This document shows positions 29,158 through 38,433 of a DNA stretch of 64,000 nucleotides, one piece after another. Numbering within the stretch: position 1 is the stretch's first letter; each line of letters opens with the position of its first letter. Under the pieces are notes generated by a model. It did not search any database. It saw nothing but the letters and a program-made list of their open reading frames with translations, and was not told the origin of the DNA. This DNA is from Vibrio chagasii (GTDB lineage Bacteria; Pseudomonadota; Gammaproteobacteria; Enterobacterales; Vibrionaceae), in the NCBI RefSeq assembly GCF_024347355.1, contig NZ_AP025465.1:2852001-2916000 (forward strand), read 5' to 3'. A program made the translations under genes and the position numbers.

Positions 29158-29183
29158 AAAAAAGGCTAGCAGTAATGCTAGCC
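29158..29183 (-). terminator. Terminator of csrA
   Basis: A 7-bp stem (GGCTAGC / GCTAGCC) with a 6-nt loop is followed on the minus strand by six T, 18 bp after the csrA stop. It separates csrA from the tRNA array. Confidence 0.9.
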
Positions 29184-29201
29184 TCTTCTCTACGCAAAGT
29201 A

Positions 29202-29399
29202 TTAGTAGTTGCCAGATGCAACGTTACCATTACCTTTTTCAGCTTGAATGCGCATGTAGATCTCTTCACGGTGAACAGATACTTCTTTAGGTGCGTTAAC
29301 ACCAATACGTACTTGGTTACCTTTAACACCTAGTACAGTAACTGTTACTTCATCACCAATCATCAGTGTTTCGCCAACGCGGCGAGTCAAAATTAGCAT
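29202..29399 (-). CDS. csrA: Carbon storage regulator CsrA
   Basis: RNA-binding dimer that blocks translation or alters stability of target mRNAs by binding GGA sites. The 65-aa protein begins [20 protein letters not shown] and contains [19 protein letters not shown], both RNA-binding edges with the conserved Arg residues (L4/R6-R7 and R44 region). The C-terminal tail is short. It follows lysC, as in E. coli alaS-csrA-serV-argVYZ type loci. Its antagonist RNAs are controlled by the BarA/VarS kinase, whose gene also lies in this window (55613). Confidence 0.98.
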   Translation of the reverse strand: MLILTRRVGETLMIGDEVTVTVLGVKGNQVRIGVNAPKEVSVHREEIYMRIQAEKGNGNVASGNY

Positions 29400-29491
29400 T
29401 CTTTGCTCCTTGAGTAATCTCTAAATTTATCTAGCTACGAGAGCATTATCCAACAAAAGTTATATTTTCGTAAACTATCGATTGAGTTTAT

Positions 29492-30673
29492 TTAACCAAA
29501 ATGCACTTCTTTTTGGGGATAACCCTGCTTTTCACGCGCTACGATGTATGCATTATGTAATATGTTAGCAGCCGTATCGACTTGCGTTGGTGATATCACC
29601 AAAGTTAAAGACTGCTGCTGCAATAAGTGATGCTGTACATCAATTTCGCCTTCAGACAACAATCCATGTGAACTGACCACAATTTCTTGTGTTCGGCTTC
29701 CTACCACAGTTAACAAACTAACCTGTTCACTATTACGGATTTTCTCATCAAAAACTAGTTTTAATTTGGCACTTATGTCTTGTTTAATAATGAGTGCTGC
29801 CCGTTCTGTTCCCTCGATCACACTACAGACTTCAATTCCTAACAGTTGGCAATGCGATAAGAAAGAATCTAGGTCCTCATTCAAACACTCGATACGCACC
29901 ATATCTCTTTGTATAGCGAGGCCAGAAATATCATTCAAACACTGGTCGCCAGCAATCAATGTACCCTCGCCTTCTTCAAAGCTTGAAAGCACTCGCAATG
30001 GCACATTGTGTTGCCACGCGTACTGCACGCACGGAAGGTGCAATACCTTAGCACCACGACGAGCCATCTCTTCCATCGATGGAAAGTCTAAGGTATCTAA
30101 CTTCTTCGAATGTTTAACAACGCGAGGATCACACGAGTAAACGCCATCGACATCAGTATAGATCTGGCACTCTTTAGCTTGAAGGGCGCCAGCTAACGCA
30201 ACCGCTGTGGTATCGGAACCACCACGGCCTAATGTCGTAATGTCGCCTTTAGCGTTCATACCTTGAAAGCCAGCCACAATCACAATCTGATTGTCGTCTA
30301 ACAAGGTTTGAATAGGAGTAGTATCAATACGCTCGATCGTCGCATTGTTATGATTAGAATCGGTGTGAATCCCAGCTTGATAGCCCGTCATCGATGTCGC
30401 TTCATAACCTAACTTGTGCAGCGTCATCGCCAACAGTGCCATGGAAACTTGTTCTCCTGCAGTTAACAACACATCCAATTCTCTAGCATTTGGTACGCTA
30501 TCGATTTGAGTGGCTAAGTTAACCAACCGATTCGTTTCTCCTGACATAGCAGAGACCACAACCACAACCTGATTGCCTTCATTTTTCGCTTCAATGATTT
30601 TCTCTGCTACATGTTGGATTCGTTCTATTGAACCCACTGACGTTCCGCCAAACTTCTGCACGATAAGAGGCAT
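29492..30673 (-). CDS. lysC: Aspartate kinase
   Basis: Phosphorylates aspartate, the first step toward lysine, threonine and methionine. The 393-aa protein has the amino acid kinase domain (IVQKFGGTSVGSIERIQ, VVSAMSGETNRL, TLGRGGSDTTAVALA) and two C-terminal ACT-type regions that provide feedback control. It is monofunctional. I chose ATG 30673; an in-frame GTG two codons earlier (30679) also has GAGG upstream. It follows alaS after two long hairpins and precedes csrA. Confidence 0.9.
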   Translation of the reverse strand: MPLIVQKFGGTSVGSIERIQHVAEKIIEAKNEGNQVVVVVSAMSGETNRLVNLATQIDSVPNARELDVLLTAGEQVSMALLAMTLHKLGYEATSMTGYQAGIHTDSNHNNATIERIDTTPIQTLLDDNQIVIVAGFQGMNAKGDITTLGRGGSDTTAVALAGALQAKECQIYTDVDGVYSCDPRVVKHSKKLDTLDFPSMEEMARRGAKVLHLPCVQYAWQHNVPLRVLSSFEEGEGTLIAGDQCLNDISGLAIQRDMVRIECLNEDLDSFLSHCQLLGIEVCSVIEGTERAALIIKQDISAKLKLVFDEKIRNSEQVSLLTVVGSRTQEIVVSSHGLLSEGEIDVQHHLLQQQSLTLVISPTQVDTAANILHNAYIVAREKQGYPQKEVHFG

Positions 30674-30757
30674 TTTCACCCGTCCTCACCTTCCCAAGAC
30701 CAATGTCTATATATGACAAAAAAACACACGCTCCGCGTCATGGCGAAGCAATAAAAA

Positions 30758-30801
30758 ATTAACCAAGAAGTCTAACATTGACATTAGACTTCTTGGTTAA
30801 T
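30758..30801. other. 18-bp perfect inverted repeat upstream of lysC
   Basis: Arms beginning ATTAACCAAGAAGTCTAA and ending with its complement surround CATTGACA. The stem is unusually long and perfect. It may be a second terminator after alaS, an attenuator or binding site in the lysC leader. No long T run follows. Confidence 0.7.
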
Positions 30802-30840
30802 CTCAATCAAACCTGGTTTAGACACTCTTCCAATAGGCAA

Positions 30841-30876
30841 AATAAAAGATGCCCAATCAACTGATTGGGCATCTTT
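30841..30876 (-). terminator. Terminator of alaS
   Basis: A long perfect stem (AAAGATGCCCAATCA / TGATTGGGCATCTTT) is followed on the minus strand by TTTATTTT, 17 bp after the alaS stop. Confidence 0.92.
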
Positions 30877-30893
30877 GTATCAATTACTTAAGC

Positions 30894-33476
30894 TTAAAGA
30901 CGCTCTTCTAGCCAAGTACGTACAGATTTAAGCGCTTCAGGTAGTGCTTCAACGTCAGTACCGCCCGCTTGAGCCATATCTGGACGACCGCCACCTTTAC
31001 CGCCAACTTGCTCAGCAACCATCTTAACGAGATCACCAGCTTTTACTTTGCCGATAAGGTCTTTAGTTACACCAGCAATCAAGCCAACTTTACCGTCTGC
31101 TACGTTAGCGATCAGGATGATGCCGCTACCCACTTGGTTTTTAGCATTATCAACCATAGTACGTAGGTTCTTGTTGTCTGCACCTTCAATAGCAGCAACC
31201 AGTACCTTAGTACCAGAGATCTCTTCTACTTTGCCCATGATGTTTGCACTTTCTGCTGCAGCCATCTTTTCTTTAAGTAGTTGGATTTCTTTCTCTAGAG
31301 ATTTCGCTTTCTTAGCTGACTCAGCCAGTTTCTCTTCGTAAGCGTTAGCTTGAGCTTCTACTGCATCTAGTGCAGCTTCACCCGTTACCGCTTCGATACG
31401 ACGAATACCCGCTGCGATACCACCTTCAGAAGTGATCTTGAATAGACCAATATCACCTGTGTTTGAAGCGTGAATACCACCACAAAGCTCAGTAGAGAAA
31501 TCGCCCATAGACAGAACGCGAACTTCATCATCGTACTTCTCGCCAAACAGTGCCATTGCACCTTTTTCTTTCGCTGACTCGATGTCCATGATGTTGGTTT
31601 CAATTGCATGGTTCTTACGAACTTGTGCGTTAACCAAACGCTCTACTTCTTTAATCTGTGCCGGTGTTACCGCTTCAAGGTTAGAGAAATCAAAACGTAG
31701 GTTGTCTGGCTTAACCAAAGAACCTTTCTGAGCAACGTGCTCACCAAGCACTTCGCGCAGTGCAGCGTGAAGTAAGTGAGTTGCAGAGTGGTTTAGTGAG
31801 ATAGCAGCACGACGCTCAGCGTCTACTGTTGCTTCTACTTTATCGCCTTTCGCGAACACACCTTCAACTAGCTCACCGTGGTGTGCAAATGCGTTACCTA
31901 GCTTTTGAGTGTCTTCAACTTTGAAAAGACCAGACGCAGTTTTTAGCGTACCGGTATCACCACATTGACCGCCTGATTCCGCGTAGAATGGGGTTTCCTC
32001 AAGGATGATGATTGCTTTATCGCCCGCAGACAGAGAAGCAACCTCTTCGCCTTCAACGAACAGTGCAGAGATCTCACCAGCACCTTCTGTACCTGTGTAG
32101 CCACAGAACTCAGTGTTAGTTTCCACTTTAATCGTCGCGTTGTAGTCAGTACCGAATTGGCCTGCTTCACGTGCACGCTGACGCTGAACTTCCATCGCCT
32201 TCTCGAAGCCTTCTTCATCAATGGTGAAGTCACGCTCACGAGCTACGTCGTTAGTTAAATCAGCTGGGAAGCCGTAGGTATCGTAAAGTTTGAATACTGT
32301 TTCACCGTCTAGCTCTTTGCCTTCAAGAGCGTCTAGTGCTTCGTTCAGGATAACCATGCCGCGCTCTAGTGTGCGACCAAAGTTCTCTTCTTCGATACGA
32401 AGTACTTTTTCAACAAGCTCTTGTTGCTTCTTCAGCTCGTCTGCTGCAGAACCCATCACTTCAGCTAGTACACCCACAAGTTTGTGGAAGAATACGCCTT
32501 GTGCACCTAGCTTGTTACCGTGACGAACTGCACGACGGATAATACGACGTAGAACGTAACCACGACCTTCGTTTGAAGGCATAACGCCATCAGCGATCAG
32601 GAATGAACAAGAACGGATGTGGTCAGCGATAACGCGTAGCGACTGGTTTGATAGGTCTTCGTAACCGATCGTTTCAGCCGTTGCTTTGATTAGCTTTTGG
32701 AATACATCGATTTCGTAGTTTGAGTGTACGCCTTGCATGATTGCAGAGATACGCTCAATACCCATACCTGTATCAACAGCAGGCTTAGGTAGCGGTTCCA
32801 TTGTGCCGTCTGCGTGACGGTTGAACTGCATGAATACGTTGTTCCAGATCTCGATGAAACGGTCACCATCTTCTTCAGGAGTGCCTGGACGGCCGCCCCA
32901 AATGTGTTCACCGTGATCGTAGAAAATCTCAGTACATGGACCACAAGGACCTGTGTCACCCATTGTCCAGAAGTTGTCAGACTCGAACTGTTTACCGCCT
33001 TCTTTGTCGCCAATGCGAACGATACGGTCAGCAGGTACACCTACTTTCTTGTTCCAGATATCGAATGCTTCGTCATCTGTCTCGTATACCGTTACCAATA
33101 GACGATCTTTTGGCAGTTGTAGAGTTTCTGTTAGGAATTCCCAAGCAAACGCAATCGCGTCTTCTTTGAAGTAGTCACCAAAGCTGAAGTTACCAAGCAT
33201 TTCAAAGAATGTGTGGTGACGAGCCGTGAAACCTACGTTTTCAAGGTCATTGTGTTTACCGCCAGCACGTACACAACGTTGAGCCGTAGTCGCTCGAGTG
33301 TAGGCACGCTTCTCGGCGCCTAAGAAACAATCTTTGAATTGGTTCATACCTGCGTTAGTGAATAGCAGGGTTGGATCGTTATGTGGAACTAACGATGAAC
33401 TGTCTACGATTTGGTGTCCTTTGCTCTCAAAGAACTTAAGGAACGCGTTGCGAACCTCATCAGTGCTCATGTACAT
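30894..33476 (-). CDS. alaS: Alanyl-tRNA synthetase
   Basis: Charges tRNA-Ala. The 860-aa class II synthetase has the aminoacylation core at the N-terminus ([64 protein letters not shown]), the editing domain with [16 protein letters not shown] and the Cys/His metal site [15 protein letters not shown], and the C-terminal C-Ala domain ending [14 protein letters not shown]. Start 33476 (MYMST) has AGGA eight bases upstream; ATG 33470 is possible. Confidence 0.97.
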   Translation of the reverse strand: MYMSTDEVRNAFLKFFESKGHQIVDSSSLVPHNDPTLLFTNAGMNQFKDCFLGAEKRAYTRATTAQRCVRAGGKHNDLENVGFTARHHTFFEMLGNFSFGDYFKEDAIAFAWEFLTETLQLPKDRLLVTVYETDDEAFDIWNKKVGVPADRIVRIGDKEGGKQFESDNFWTMGDTGPCGPCTEIFYDHGEHIWGGRPGTPEEDGDRFIEIWNNVFMQFNRHADGTMEPLPKPAVDTGMGIERISAIMQGVHSNYEIDVFQKLIKATAETIGYEDLSNQSLRVIADHIRSCSFLIADGVMPSNEGRGYVLRRIIRRAVRHGNKLGAQGVFFHKLVGVLAEVMGSAADELKKQQELVEKVLRIEEENFGRTLERGMVILNEALDALEGKELDGETVFKLYDTYGFPADLTNDVARERDFTIDEEGFEKAMEVQRQRAREAGQFGTDYNATIKVETNTEFCGYTGTEGAGEISALFVEGEEVASLSAGDKAIIILEETPFYAESGGQCGDTGTLKTASGLFKVEDTQKLGNAFAHHGELVEGVFAKGDKVEATVDAERRAAISLNHSATHLLHAALREVLGEHVAQKGSLVKPDNLRFDFSNLEAVTPAQIKEVERLVNAQVRKNHAIETNIMDIESAKEKGAMALFGEKYDDEVRVLSMGDFSTELCGGIHASNTGDIGLFKITSEGGIAAGIRRIEAVTGEAALDAVEAQANAYEEKLAESAKKAKSLEKEIQLLKEKMAAAESANIMGKVEEISGTKVLVAAIEGADNKNLRTMVDNAKNQVGSGIILIANVADGKVGLIAGVTKDLIGKVKAGDLVKMVAEQVGGKGGGRPDMAQAGGTDVEALPEALKSVRTWLEERL

Positions 33477-33728
33477 GCAGCTCTTCCTGAAAATAGTCGA
33501 GTTAGAATTTTGCCGTATTGTAGATCATGGTTAAGGCTTCGACTAGTTTTCTTGTAGAAAAGACGCCCTTGGGTAGGATTTTAGTTGGAATTAGCGAAAA
33601 TGAAGAATATTCCACTAGGTTGTACCAAGTAGATATGAAGAAAACCGGTGTGATGAATGTTTATGGGGGAGGCTTCAATCAACTCTGATAAGTAAGAGAA
33701 CGCACTGGGTATTACTGACTATGGAAGG

Positions 33729-34217
33729 CTAGCGCTTAGTGCAGATATGATTGAACTCTTCACTATTATTGGCAGAGAACAGATAAAGAAAATCATCTTC
33801 CAATTCAATATCATATTGAATCGTAAAACCCTTATACAGCGCCTGATTACGATTGATCATGTCATTCGGGTGTTTATGCCTGAAGTTCACTTCATTAAAT
33901 ACCATATCTAAATGATTATCTTGCAATGTATATTTTCCGACAAACACTACCTCTGCCGTTTCGACTGCCCCCTGCTGATTCACGGTTTGAATCCTATCGC
34001 TGACAAAAAAATCTTCGTCAGAACTAAATGAGTACAGCATAAATTCATTCAACTCAGAGTACTGCGCATACGATGACGTAACAAAACCCACATGTTTAAG
34101 GTTACACGCCCATTGACTCCCTCTTAAAGAGATCGGTTGAATGAGTAATACGATTGCCAGAATAAATACACCTAGCGCTGTAATCAGGACAAAAATTGCA
34201 GGCTTAGATTTTATCAA
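33729..34217 (-). CDS. Unknown membrane-anchored periplasmic protein
   Basis: Not recognised. The 162-aa protein has one N-terminal hydrophobic helix (about residues 8-30, FVLITALGVFILAIVLL) and then a soluble, beta-rich-looking domain that should lie in the periplasm. Only two cysteines are present, C38 and C159, close to each end of the exported part, so a disulfide closing the domain is likely. The general plan (short anchor plus periplasmic domain) resembles ToxS, but no ToxS motif could be matched. It is not close to the ToxR-like gene on the other strand. No clear promoter was seen. Confidence 0.7.
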   Translation of the reverse strand: MIKSKPAIFVLITALGVFILAIVLLIQPISLRGSQWACNLKHVGFVTSSYAQYSELNEFMLYSFSSDEDFFVSDRIQTVNQQGAVETAEVVFVGKYTLQDNHLDMVFNEVNFRHKHPNDMINRNQALYKGFTIQYDIELEDDFLYLFSANNSEEFNHICTKR

Positions 34218-34360
34218 TGCGTGACACCTTGTATCTGATTCTATTCTTTACTTACTTGCCTGTCATTCACGGCAAGCATCTGAATTATAAGCGTAGACCG
34301 AAACCAACTAAGGTTCAGCAAAATCTTGTAATCCATAAAGTTTCGCCTAATTAACAGTGA

Positions 34361-34389
34361 AGCCTCGGTGCCCAAAATTCACCAAGGCT
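34361..34389 (-). terminator. Terminator-like hairpin after tpx
   Basis: A 10-bp stem with one G-U pair (AGCCTTGGTG / CACCGAGGCT on the minus strand) begins 11 bp after the tpx stop; the T tract is weak. Confidence 0.6.
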
Positions 34390-34399
34390 CCCACTATGA

Positions 34400-34906
34400 T
34401 TAAGCTTTTAGAGCTTCCACAATAGCGTTGTAGTTTGGTTCTTCAGTTACTTCCGAAACCAATTCGCTATGCAAAACGACGTTGTTCGCATCTAGTAGAA
34501 TAACTGCACGAGCTGACAAGCCAGATAGTGCATGCTCTTCAAACTGAGTACCGAATGCTTTTAATAGCTCTGGATTTTTGAATACCGATAGCTGCTCAAT
34601 GCCTTTCACACCTTCGCTCTCTTGGTAGCGAGCAAGCGCAAATGGTAGATCGGTTGAAACCGTATATACATCTACTGACTCAGATTTTAGCTCTGCTAGT
34701 TCAGAGATCACCTTAGTACTGCTTGAACATACTGGTGTATCAACGCTTGGGAACAAGTAGATCAGTTTAAAATCAGCTTGTTTTTCTGAAATCGTTAGTG
34801 GTGCTAACGATACCGATGTCATTGCTGGTGTAGTAAGTACTTCACCTTTTTGTGGGAAGTCACCTGCTAGTGCGATTTTATCGCCCATAAATGTCACTGT
34901 GTTCAT
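34400..34906 (-). CDS. tpx: Thiol peroxidase Tpx, single-cysteine variant
   Basis: Peroxiredoxin of the Tpx family that reduces peroxides, likely in the periplasm or cytosol as in relatives. The 168-aa protein matches E. coli Tpx in length and layout; the peroxidatic cysteine is C60 in FPSVDTPVC. It is the only cysteine in the protein: E. coli C82 and the resolving C95 correspond to Y81 and Q95 (LARYQESEG). So the usual intramolecular disulfide cannot form, and an external thiol must recycle it. Start ATG 34906 has AAAGGA upstream; the longer TTG frame is not supported. Confidence 0.9.
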   Translation of the reverse strand: MNTVTFMGDKIALAGDFPQKGEVLTTPAMTSVSLAPLTISEKQADFKLIYLFPSVDTPVCSSSTKVISELAELKSESVDVYTVSTDLPFALARYQESEGVKGIEQLSVFKNPELLKAFGTQFEEHALSGLSARAVILLDANNVVLHSELVSEVTEEPNYNAIVEALKA

Positions 34907-35070
34907 GTTTATTCCTTTCAATGTAATTCTAAAAATGGCTGTTGTAGCTGACTGTGTTGCTATTATCTAAAGACATTCAAATCGAACATCTCTTATCTAT
35001 ATGTCATTCGTAATTTGCACCTGCGAAATCAGTAAAAACGTTTATTAACGCTCGGGCGCAAATTCAACGC

Positions 35071-35349
35071 TTAGGCAGCTTCGATTACTTTTCGTATTTG
35101 ATTGAGGATAGGAACCGCATCGTCGAAACCAACAGAAAGAGAGAAATCAATTTCTTGATCAATATGCTGCTGAGCAACCTTGAGTAAGGTCACCTTGTCG
35201 CAGCGCTCAAGGCTCTTCTCTTTATCGGCAAAAATCTTAGTAAGAGACTGAACAACATCCAGTTGAAAGGACTCTATGGAAGTGACGTACTTATACTCTT
35301 GCAACAGCTGATTCACCGATTGAGAGTTTTTCTGTTTAATTTCTGGCAT
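35071..35349 (-). CDS. Small unknown protein, 92 aa
   Basis: Not recognised. The sequence is helical and charged with a KEKSLERCDKVTLLKVAQQ helix and a C-terminal FDDAVPILNQIRKVIEAA helix. It has no signal peptide or membrane segment. It begins at the ATG at 35347-35349, with AAAGGTAA upstream, and lies between tpx and the ToxR-like gene, transcribed away from the latter. Codon use looks ordinary, so a real gene is likely, but its function is open. Confidence 0.65.
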   Translation of the reverse strand: MPEIKQKNSQSVNQLLQEYKYVTSIESFQLDVVQSLTKIFADKEKSLERCDKVTLLKVAQQHIDQEIDFSLSVGFDDAVPILNQIRKVIEAA

Positions 35350-35528
35350 CCTAATTACCTTTAAAACAACGATTAGAAGTCAAGCTATCACCCAAACTCG
35401 AGGCGGCATTACGTTAGCAACCAGCCCTCGTTCTCACCACAAACCATTGCCAAACAAAAACATAACCACATAGCTAAATGTAATCTTTATATAACCAATG
35501 AGATTTTACAGTTACAGACAGCCCTCCT

Positions 35529-36467
35529 ATGCTTAAAGTACCGCCCGCCAAAATGAACTTCATTAAAATTACTAAGCCCATGAATCAAATGCGTAATATC
35601 ACCGATTCCGTCACTATTGATATTGAGATAAGGACGCTGACTCACCATCCAGCGGATATCACGGTCAGCATGCGCCCTCTACCGTTCAAGGTTCTGTTGT
35701 ACTTGTTAAAGCACCAAGATAGATGCGTTTCGCGAGAGGAGTTGTTTGAAGAGTGTTGGCAAGGTGTGTTGGTTACCGATCAGTCCCTAACCAACACCAT
35801 TAGTTATATTCGAAAAGTATTCAAAAAATTAGACACTAACGAGCTAGAACTCAAAACAATCAGTAAGCAAGGTTACTTATTGGTGATTTCACCAAAGCAA
35901 CAAGCTCTGAAGGTTGAAGAAATTAAGCCTTTCGTTGATGCTGAAGTGCAACTTGAATTGGCGGATGCAGGCACTAGCATTGATGAAGAAAAAATAAGCC
36001 CAGATTTACAGCAACCAGTCAGTACTCAGAAAACGAAAACCAAGTTTCCTCGTCAATTTACGTTAAATTTATGTGCCCTGTGGCTTGGCATCATATTGGT
36101 CGCCTACTACGATATTCATTACAACAAAGAGCAAGCGCCATTTTTAGATAAAGACAACTACCAGTCCTATTCCTTTGGTAGTGCCACGCTTTATGTTCAT
36201 GACCAATCAAATACAATCACTGCACCCGAAATGACCTCATACATCGATCACCTCGAGCTATCGCAGTGCAATGTAAAAAGTATCTACATTCGCATCACTA
36301 ATTCAGCTTTCCGAGACAACATCATTTCAATGTATGCTTTTGTTTTTACCAACAATCGAAAGAGTCAAAATATCTTCAAACAGAAACTAGATGGCCTCAA
36401 TATTTACCCATCCATTATTACTCCTTTACTGGATTCCTTTTACTGCAAAGGTAAGCCACAGCAATAA
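35529..36467 (+). CDS. ToxR-like membrane-spanning transcriptional regulator
   Basis: The 312-aa protein has an OmpR/ToxR-type winged helix (about 45-120: MRPLPFKVLLYLLKHQDRCVSREELFEECW and LTNTISYIRKVFKKL, ending KTISKQGYLLVI), a linker, a membrane helix (about 174-195, LNLCALWLGIILVAYY) and a periplasmic domain with C247 and C306. This is the ToxR/TcpP/CadC layout: DNA binding in the cytoplasm and sensing outside. The periplasmic part is short and unlike ToxR. No ToxS-like gene follows. The start is uncertain (35529, 35553, 35580 or 35589), with no strong ribosome site. The target genes cannot be told from the sequence. Confidence 0.85.
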   Translation: MLKVPPAKMNFIKITKPMNQMRNITDSVTIDIEIRTLTHHPADITVSMRPLPFKVLLYLLKHQDRCVSREELFEECWQGVLVTDQSLTNTISYIRKVFKKLDTNELELKTISKQGYLLVISPKQQALKVEEIKPFVDAEVQLELADAGTSIDEEKISPDLQQPVSTQKTKTKFPRQFTLNLCALWLGIILVAYYDIHYNKEQAPFLDKDNYQSYSFGSATLYVHDQSNTITAPEMTSYIDHLELSQCNVKSIYIRITNSAFRDNIISMYAFVFTNNRKSQNIFKQKLDGLNIYPSIITPLLDSFYCKGKPQQ

Positions 36468-36573
36468 TAGTTCCAGCCCTTGGAAAGTTGTACAGCTTAG
36501 TTTCAGGTGGGGTAGTAACGTGCAAAAGCGCCGATGAGAACTGAGGAAATGTAGCCACAATGTGTCCACTAAT

Positions 36574-36602
36574 AAAAAAGCCCCGCATACAATGCGAGGC
36601 TT
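36574..36602 (-). terminator. Terminator of recA
   Basis: On the minus strand an 11-bp stem (AAGCCTCGCAT / ATGCGGGGCTT, one U-G pair) with a 3-nt loop is followed by TTTTTT. It begins 31 bp after the recA stop, so recA is probably not co-transcribed with a following recX. Confidence 0.9.
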
Positions 36603-36632
36603 AAAGTTCTTAGCTAAGAGCAACGATTTAGA

Positions 36633-37673
36633 TTAAAACTCTTCGTTCTCTTCTTCTTTTTCTACTTCTTTCTCGTCAAGAACAGCAGGAGTCAGTAGTA
36701 GTTCACGAAGTTTAGTATCTAGCTCTAGAGCGATCTCTGGGTTTTCACGTAGGAACTTACAAGAGTTCGATTTACCTTGACCGATCTTATCGCCTTTGTA
36801 GCTGTACCAAGCGCCAGCTTTATCAACTAACTTGTTCTTAACACCTAGGTCAATCAGCTCACCTTCGCGGTTAAAACCCTGGCCGTATAAGATTTGAGTT
36901 TCAGCTTGTTTAAACGGTGCAGCAATCTTGTTCTTAACAACCTTAATGCGCGTTTCGTTACCAACGATCTCGTCACCTTCTTTGATAGAACCAGTACGAC
37001 GAATATCAAGACGAACCGATGCGTAGAACTTAAGTGCGTTACCACCCGTTGTTGTTTCTGGGTTACCAAACATTACACCAATCTTCATACGGATTTGGTT
37101 AATGAAGATACACATACAGTTAGACTGCTTAAGGTTACCAGTCAGCTTACGCATTGCCTGAGAAAGCATACGAGCTTGAAGACCCATGTGGCTGTCACCC
37201 ATTTCGCCTTCGATTTCAGCTTTTGGTGTTAGTGCTGCTACTGAATCGACAACCAATACGTCGATAGCACCAGAACGCGCTAGAGCATCACAAATTTCTA
37301 GAGCTTGTTCACCAGTATCCGGTTGAGAAACAAGAAGTGCATCGATATCAACACCAAGCTTTTGAGCGTAAATAGGGTCTAGTGCGTGCTCAGCATCAAC
37401 GAAAGCACAGGTTTTACCTACTTTTTGTGCTGCAGCGATCAGCTCAAGTGTTAGCGTTGTTTTACCTGAAGATTCTGGACCGTAGATTTCAACGATACGA
37501 CCCATCGGTAGACCACCAGCACCTAGTGCGATATCTAGAGATAGAGAACCAGTAGAAATCGTTTCTACATCCATTGTACGGTTGTCACCAAGACGCATGA
37601 TAGAGCCTTTACCAAATTGTTTTTCAATCTGACCAAGGGCTGCGGCTAACGCTTTTTGTTTATTCTCGTCCAT
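36633..37673 (-). CDS. recA: Recombinase RecA
   Basis: DNA strand-exchange protein and SOS coprotease. The 346-aa protein has the P-loop [24 protein letters not shown], the loop-1 and loop-2 regions ([22 protein letters not shown] and [25 protein letters not shown], Walker B nearby) and an acidic C-terminal tail. It is preceded by a LexA box that overlaps its promoter, and followed by its own terminator. pncC lies upstream on the same strand. Confidence 0.99.
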   Translation of the reverse strand: MDENKQKALAAALGQIEKQFGKGSIMRLGDNRTMDVETISTGSLSLDIALGAGGLPMGRIVEIYGPESSGKTTLTLELIAAAQKVGKTCAFVDAEHALDPIYAQKLGVDIDALLVSQPDTGEQALEICDALARSGAIDVLVVDSVAALTPKAEIEGEMGDSHMGLQARMLSQAMRKLTGNLKQSNCMCIFINQIRMKIGVMFGNPETTTGGNALKFYASVRLDIRRTGSIKEGDEIVGNETRIKVVKNKIAAPFKQAETQILYGQGFNREGELIDLGVKNKLVDKAGAWYSYKGDKIGQGKSNSCKFLRENPEIALELDTKLRELLLTPAVLDEKEVEKEEENEEF

Positions 37674-37757
37674 TACTATCTCCAGGTAATCGGTTGTCGT
37701 GAAACAAGCGATTTAGAATCTATTTCTAACCCACATAGGGATGACTAATTGGCTTTT

Positions 37758-37785
37758 ATTATACTGTTGATTCATACAGTGTCTA
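37758..37785 (-). promoter_or_regulatory. recA promoter
   Basis: On the minus strand: -35 TAGACA, 16-bp spacer and -10 TATAAT, which is a perfect match. The LexA box lies between the two hexamers. Confidence 0.8.
37762..37781. promoter_or_regulatory. LexA (SOS) box of recA
   Basis: CTGT-N8-ACAG within TACTGTTGATTCATACAGTG matches the LexA consensus. It covers the recA spacer between -35 and -10, so LexA would block polymerase until DNA damage. Confidence 0.93.
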
Positions 37786-37814
37786 TACCTGTATGAAAAT
37801 AATTTGTACAAATG

Positions 37815-38309
37815 TTACTTGTCTTCCATTGATAGGTAATCATAAATAACTTGCAGAGCATGGTGGGTGGCTTGTTGGCGTACTTGTGATCTGTCACCAT
37901 CAAATACATGCGTTTCCACTTTATTCAAACCACTTAGCGCTTTCCAAGCAAAGCATACCGTTCCTACGAGCTTCTCTTTTGTACCGCCGCCAGGGCCTGC
38001 AATACCACTAATTGACACCGCGATGGTTCCGTTCGAATGCTCTAGCGCTCCTTTAGCCATTTCGATGACGACAGGTTCACTGACCGCACCAAATTCCACT
38101 AAGGTTTCTAACTGTACGCCAATCATCTCTTGTTTGGCTTCATTGCTATACGTGACAAAAGCGCGATCAAACCAAGCAGAACTGCCCGCGATATCCGTTA
38201 CCGCACTTGCTACACCGCCACCAGTACAAGATTCGGCGGTGACCAACACCTGATTGTGCTCTGCAAGCAACAGTCCGAGTTTTTCACTAAGATCTTGAGT
38301 CATCTGCAT
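37815..38309 (-). CDS. pncC: Nicotinamide-nucleotide amidase PncC (CinA C-terminal domain)
   Basis: Deamidates nicotinamide mononucleotide to nicotinate mononucleotide for NAD recycling. The 164-aa protein (E. coli 165) has the CinA-C signatures [37 protein letters not shown] and [21 protein letters not shown] chose ATG 38309 (MQMTQDL) with AAGGGAAGC upstream; the upstream extension to 38408 lacks family similarity. It lies between recA and mutS, divergent from mutS. Confidence 0.93.
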   Translation of the reverse strand: MQMTQDLSEKLGLLLAEHNQVLVTAESCTGGGVASAVTDIAGSSAWFDRAFVTYSNEAKQEMIGVQLETLVEFGAVSEPVVIEMAKGALEHSNGTIAVSISGIAGPGGGTKEKLVGTVCFAWKALSGLNKVETHVFDGDRSQVRQQATHHALQVIYDYLSMEDK

Positions 38310-38433
38310 TGTCAGCTTCCCTTTATTTACCATTAGAACATTTGGATGCGCATCTTTTCGCTTCAGCCGCTTTTCGCACGAAACGCTTTCACGTATCCTA
38401 AGCCGCAATAGAAATAAACGAAAGAAGTTAACT

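Noticed and set aside
29010..29333. 107-aa plus-strand ORF over the csrA terminator and gene
   Set aside because: Antisense to csrA and spans a terminator; no similarity.
30680..30893. Lysine riboswitch upstream of lysC
   Set aside because: The alaS-lysC gap is about 210 bp and is taken up by two hairpins; no room for the usual L-box.
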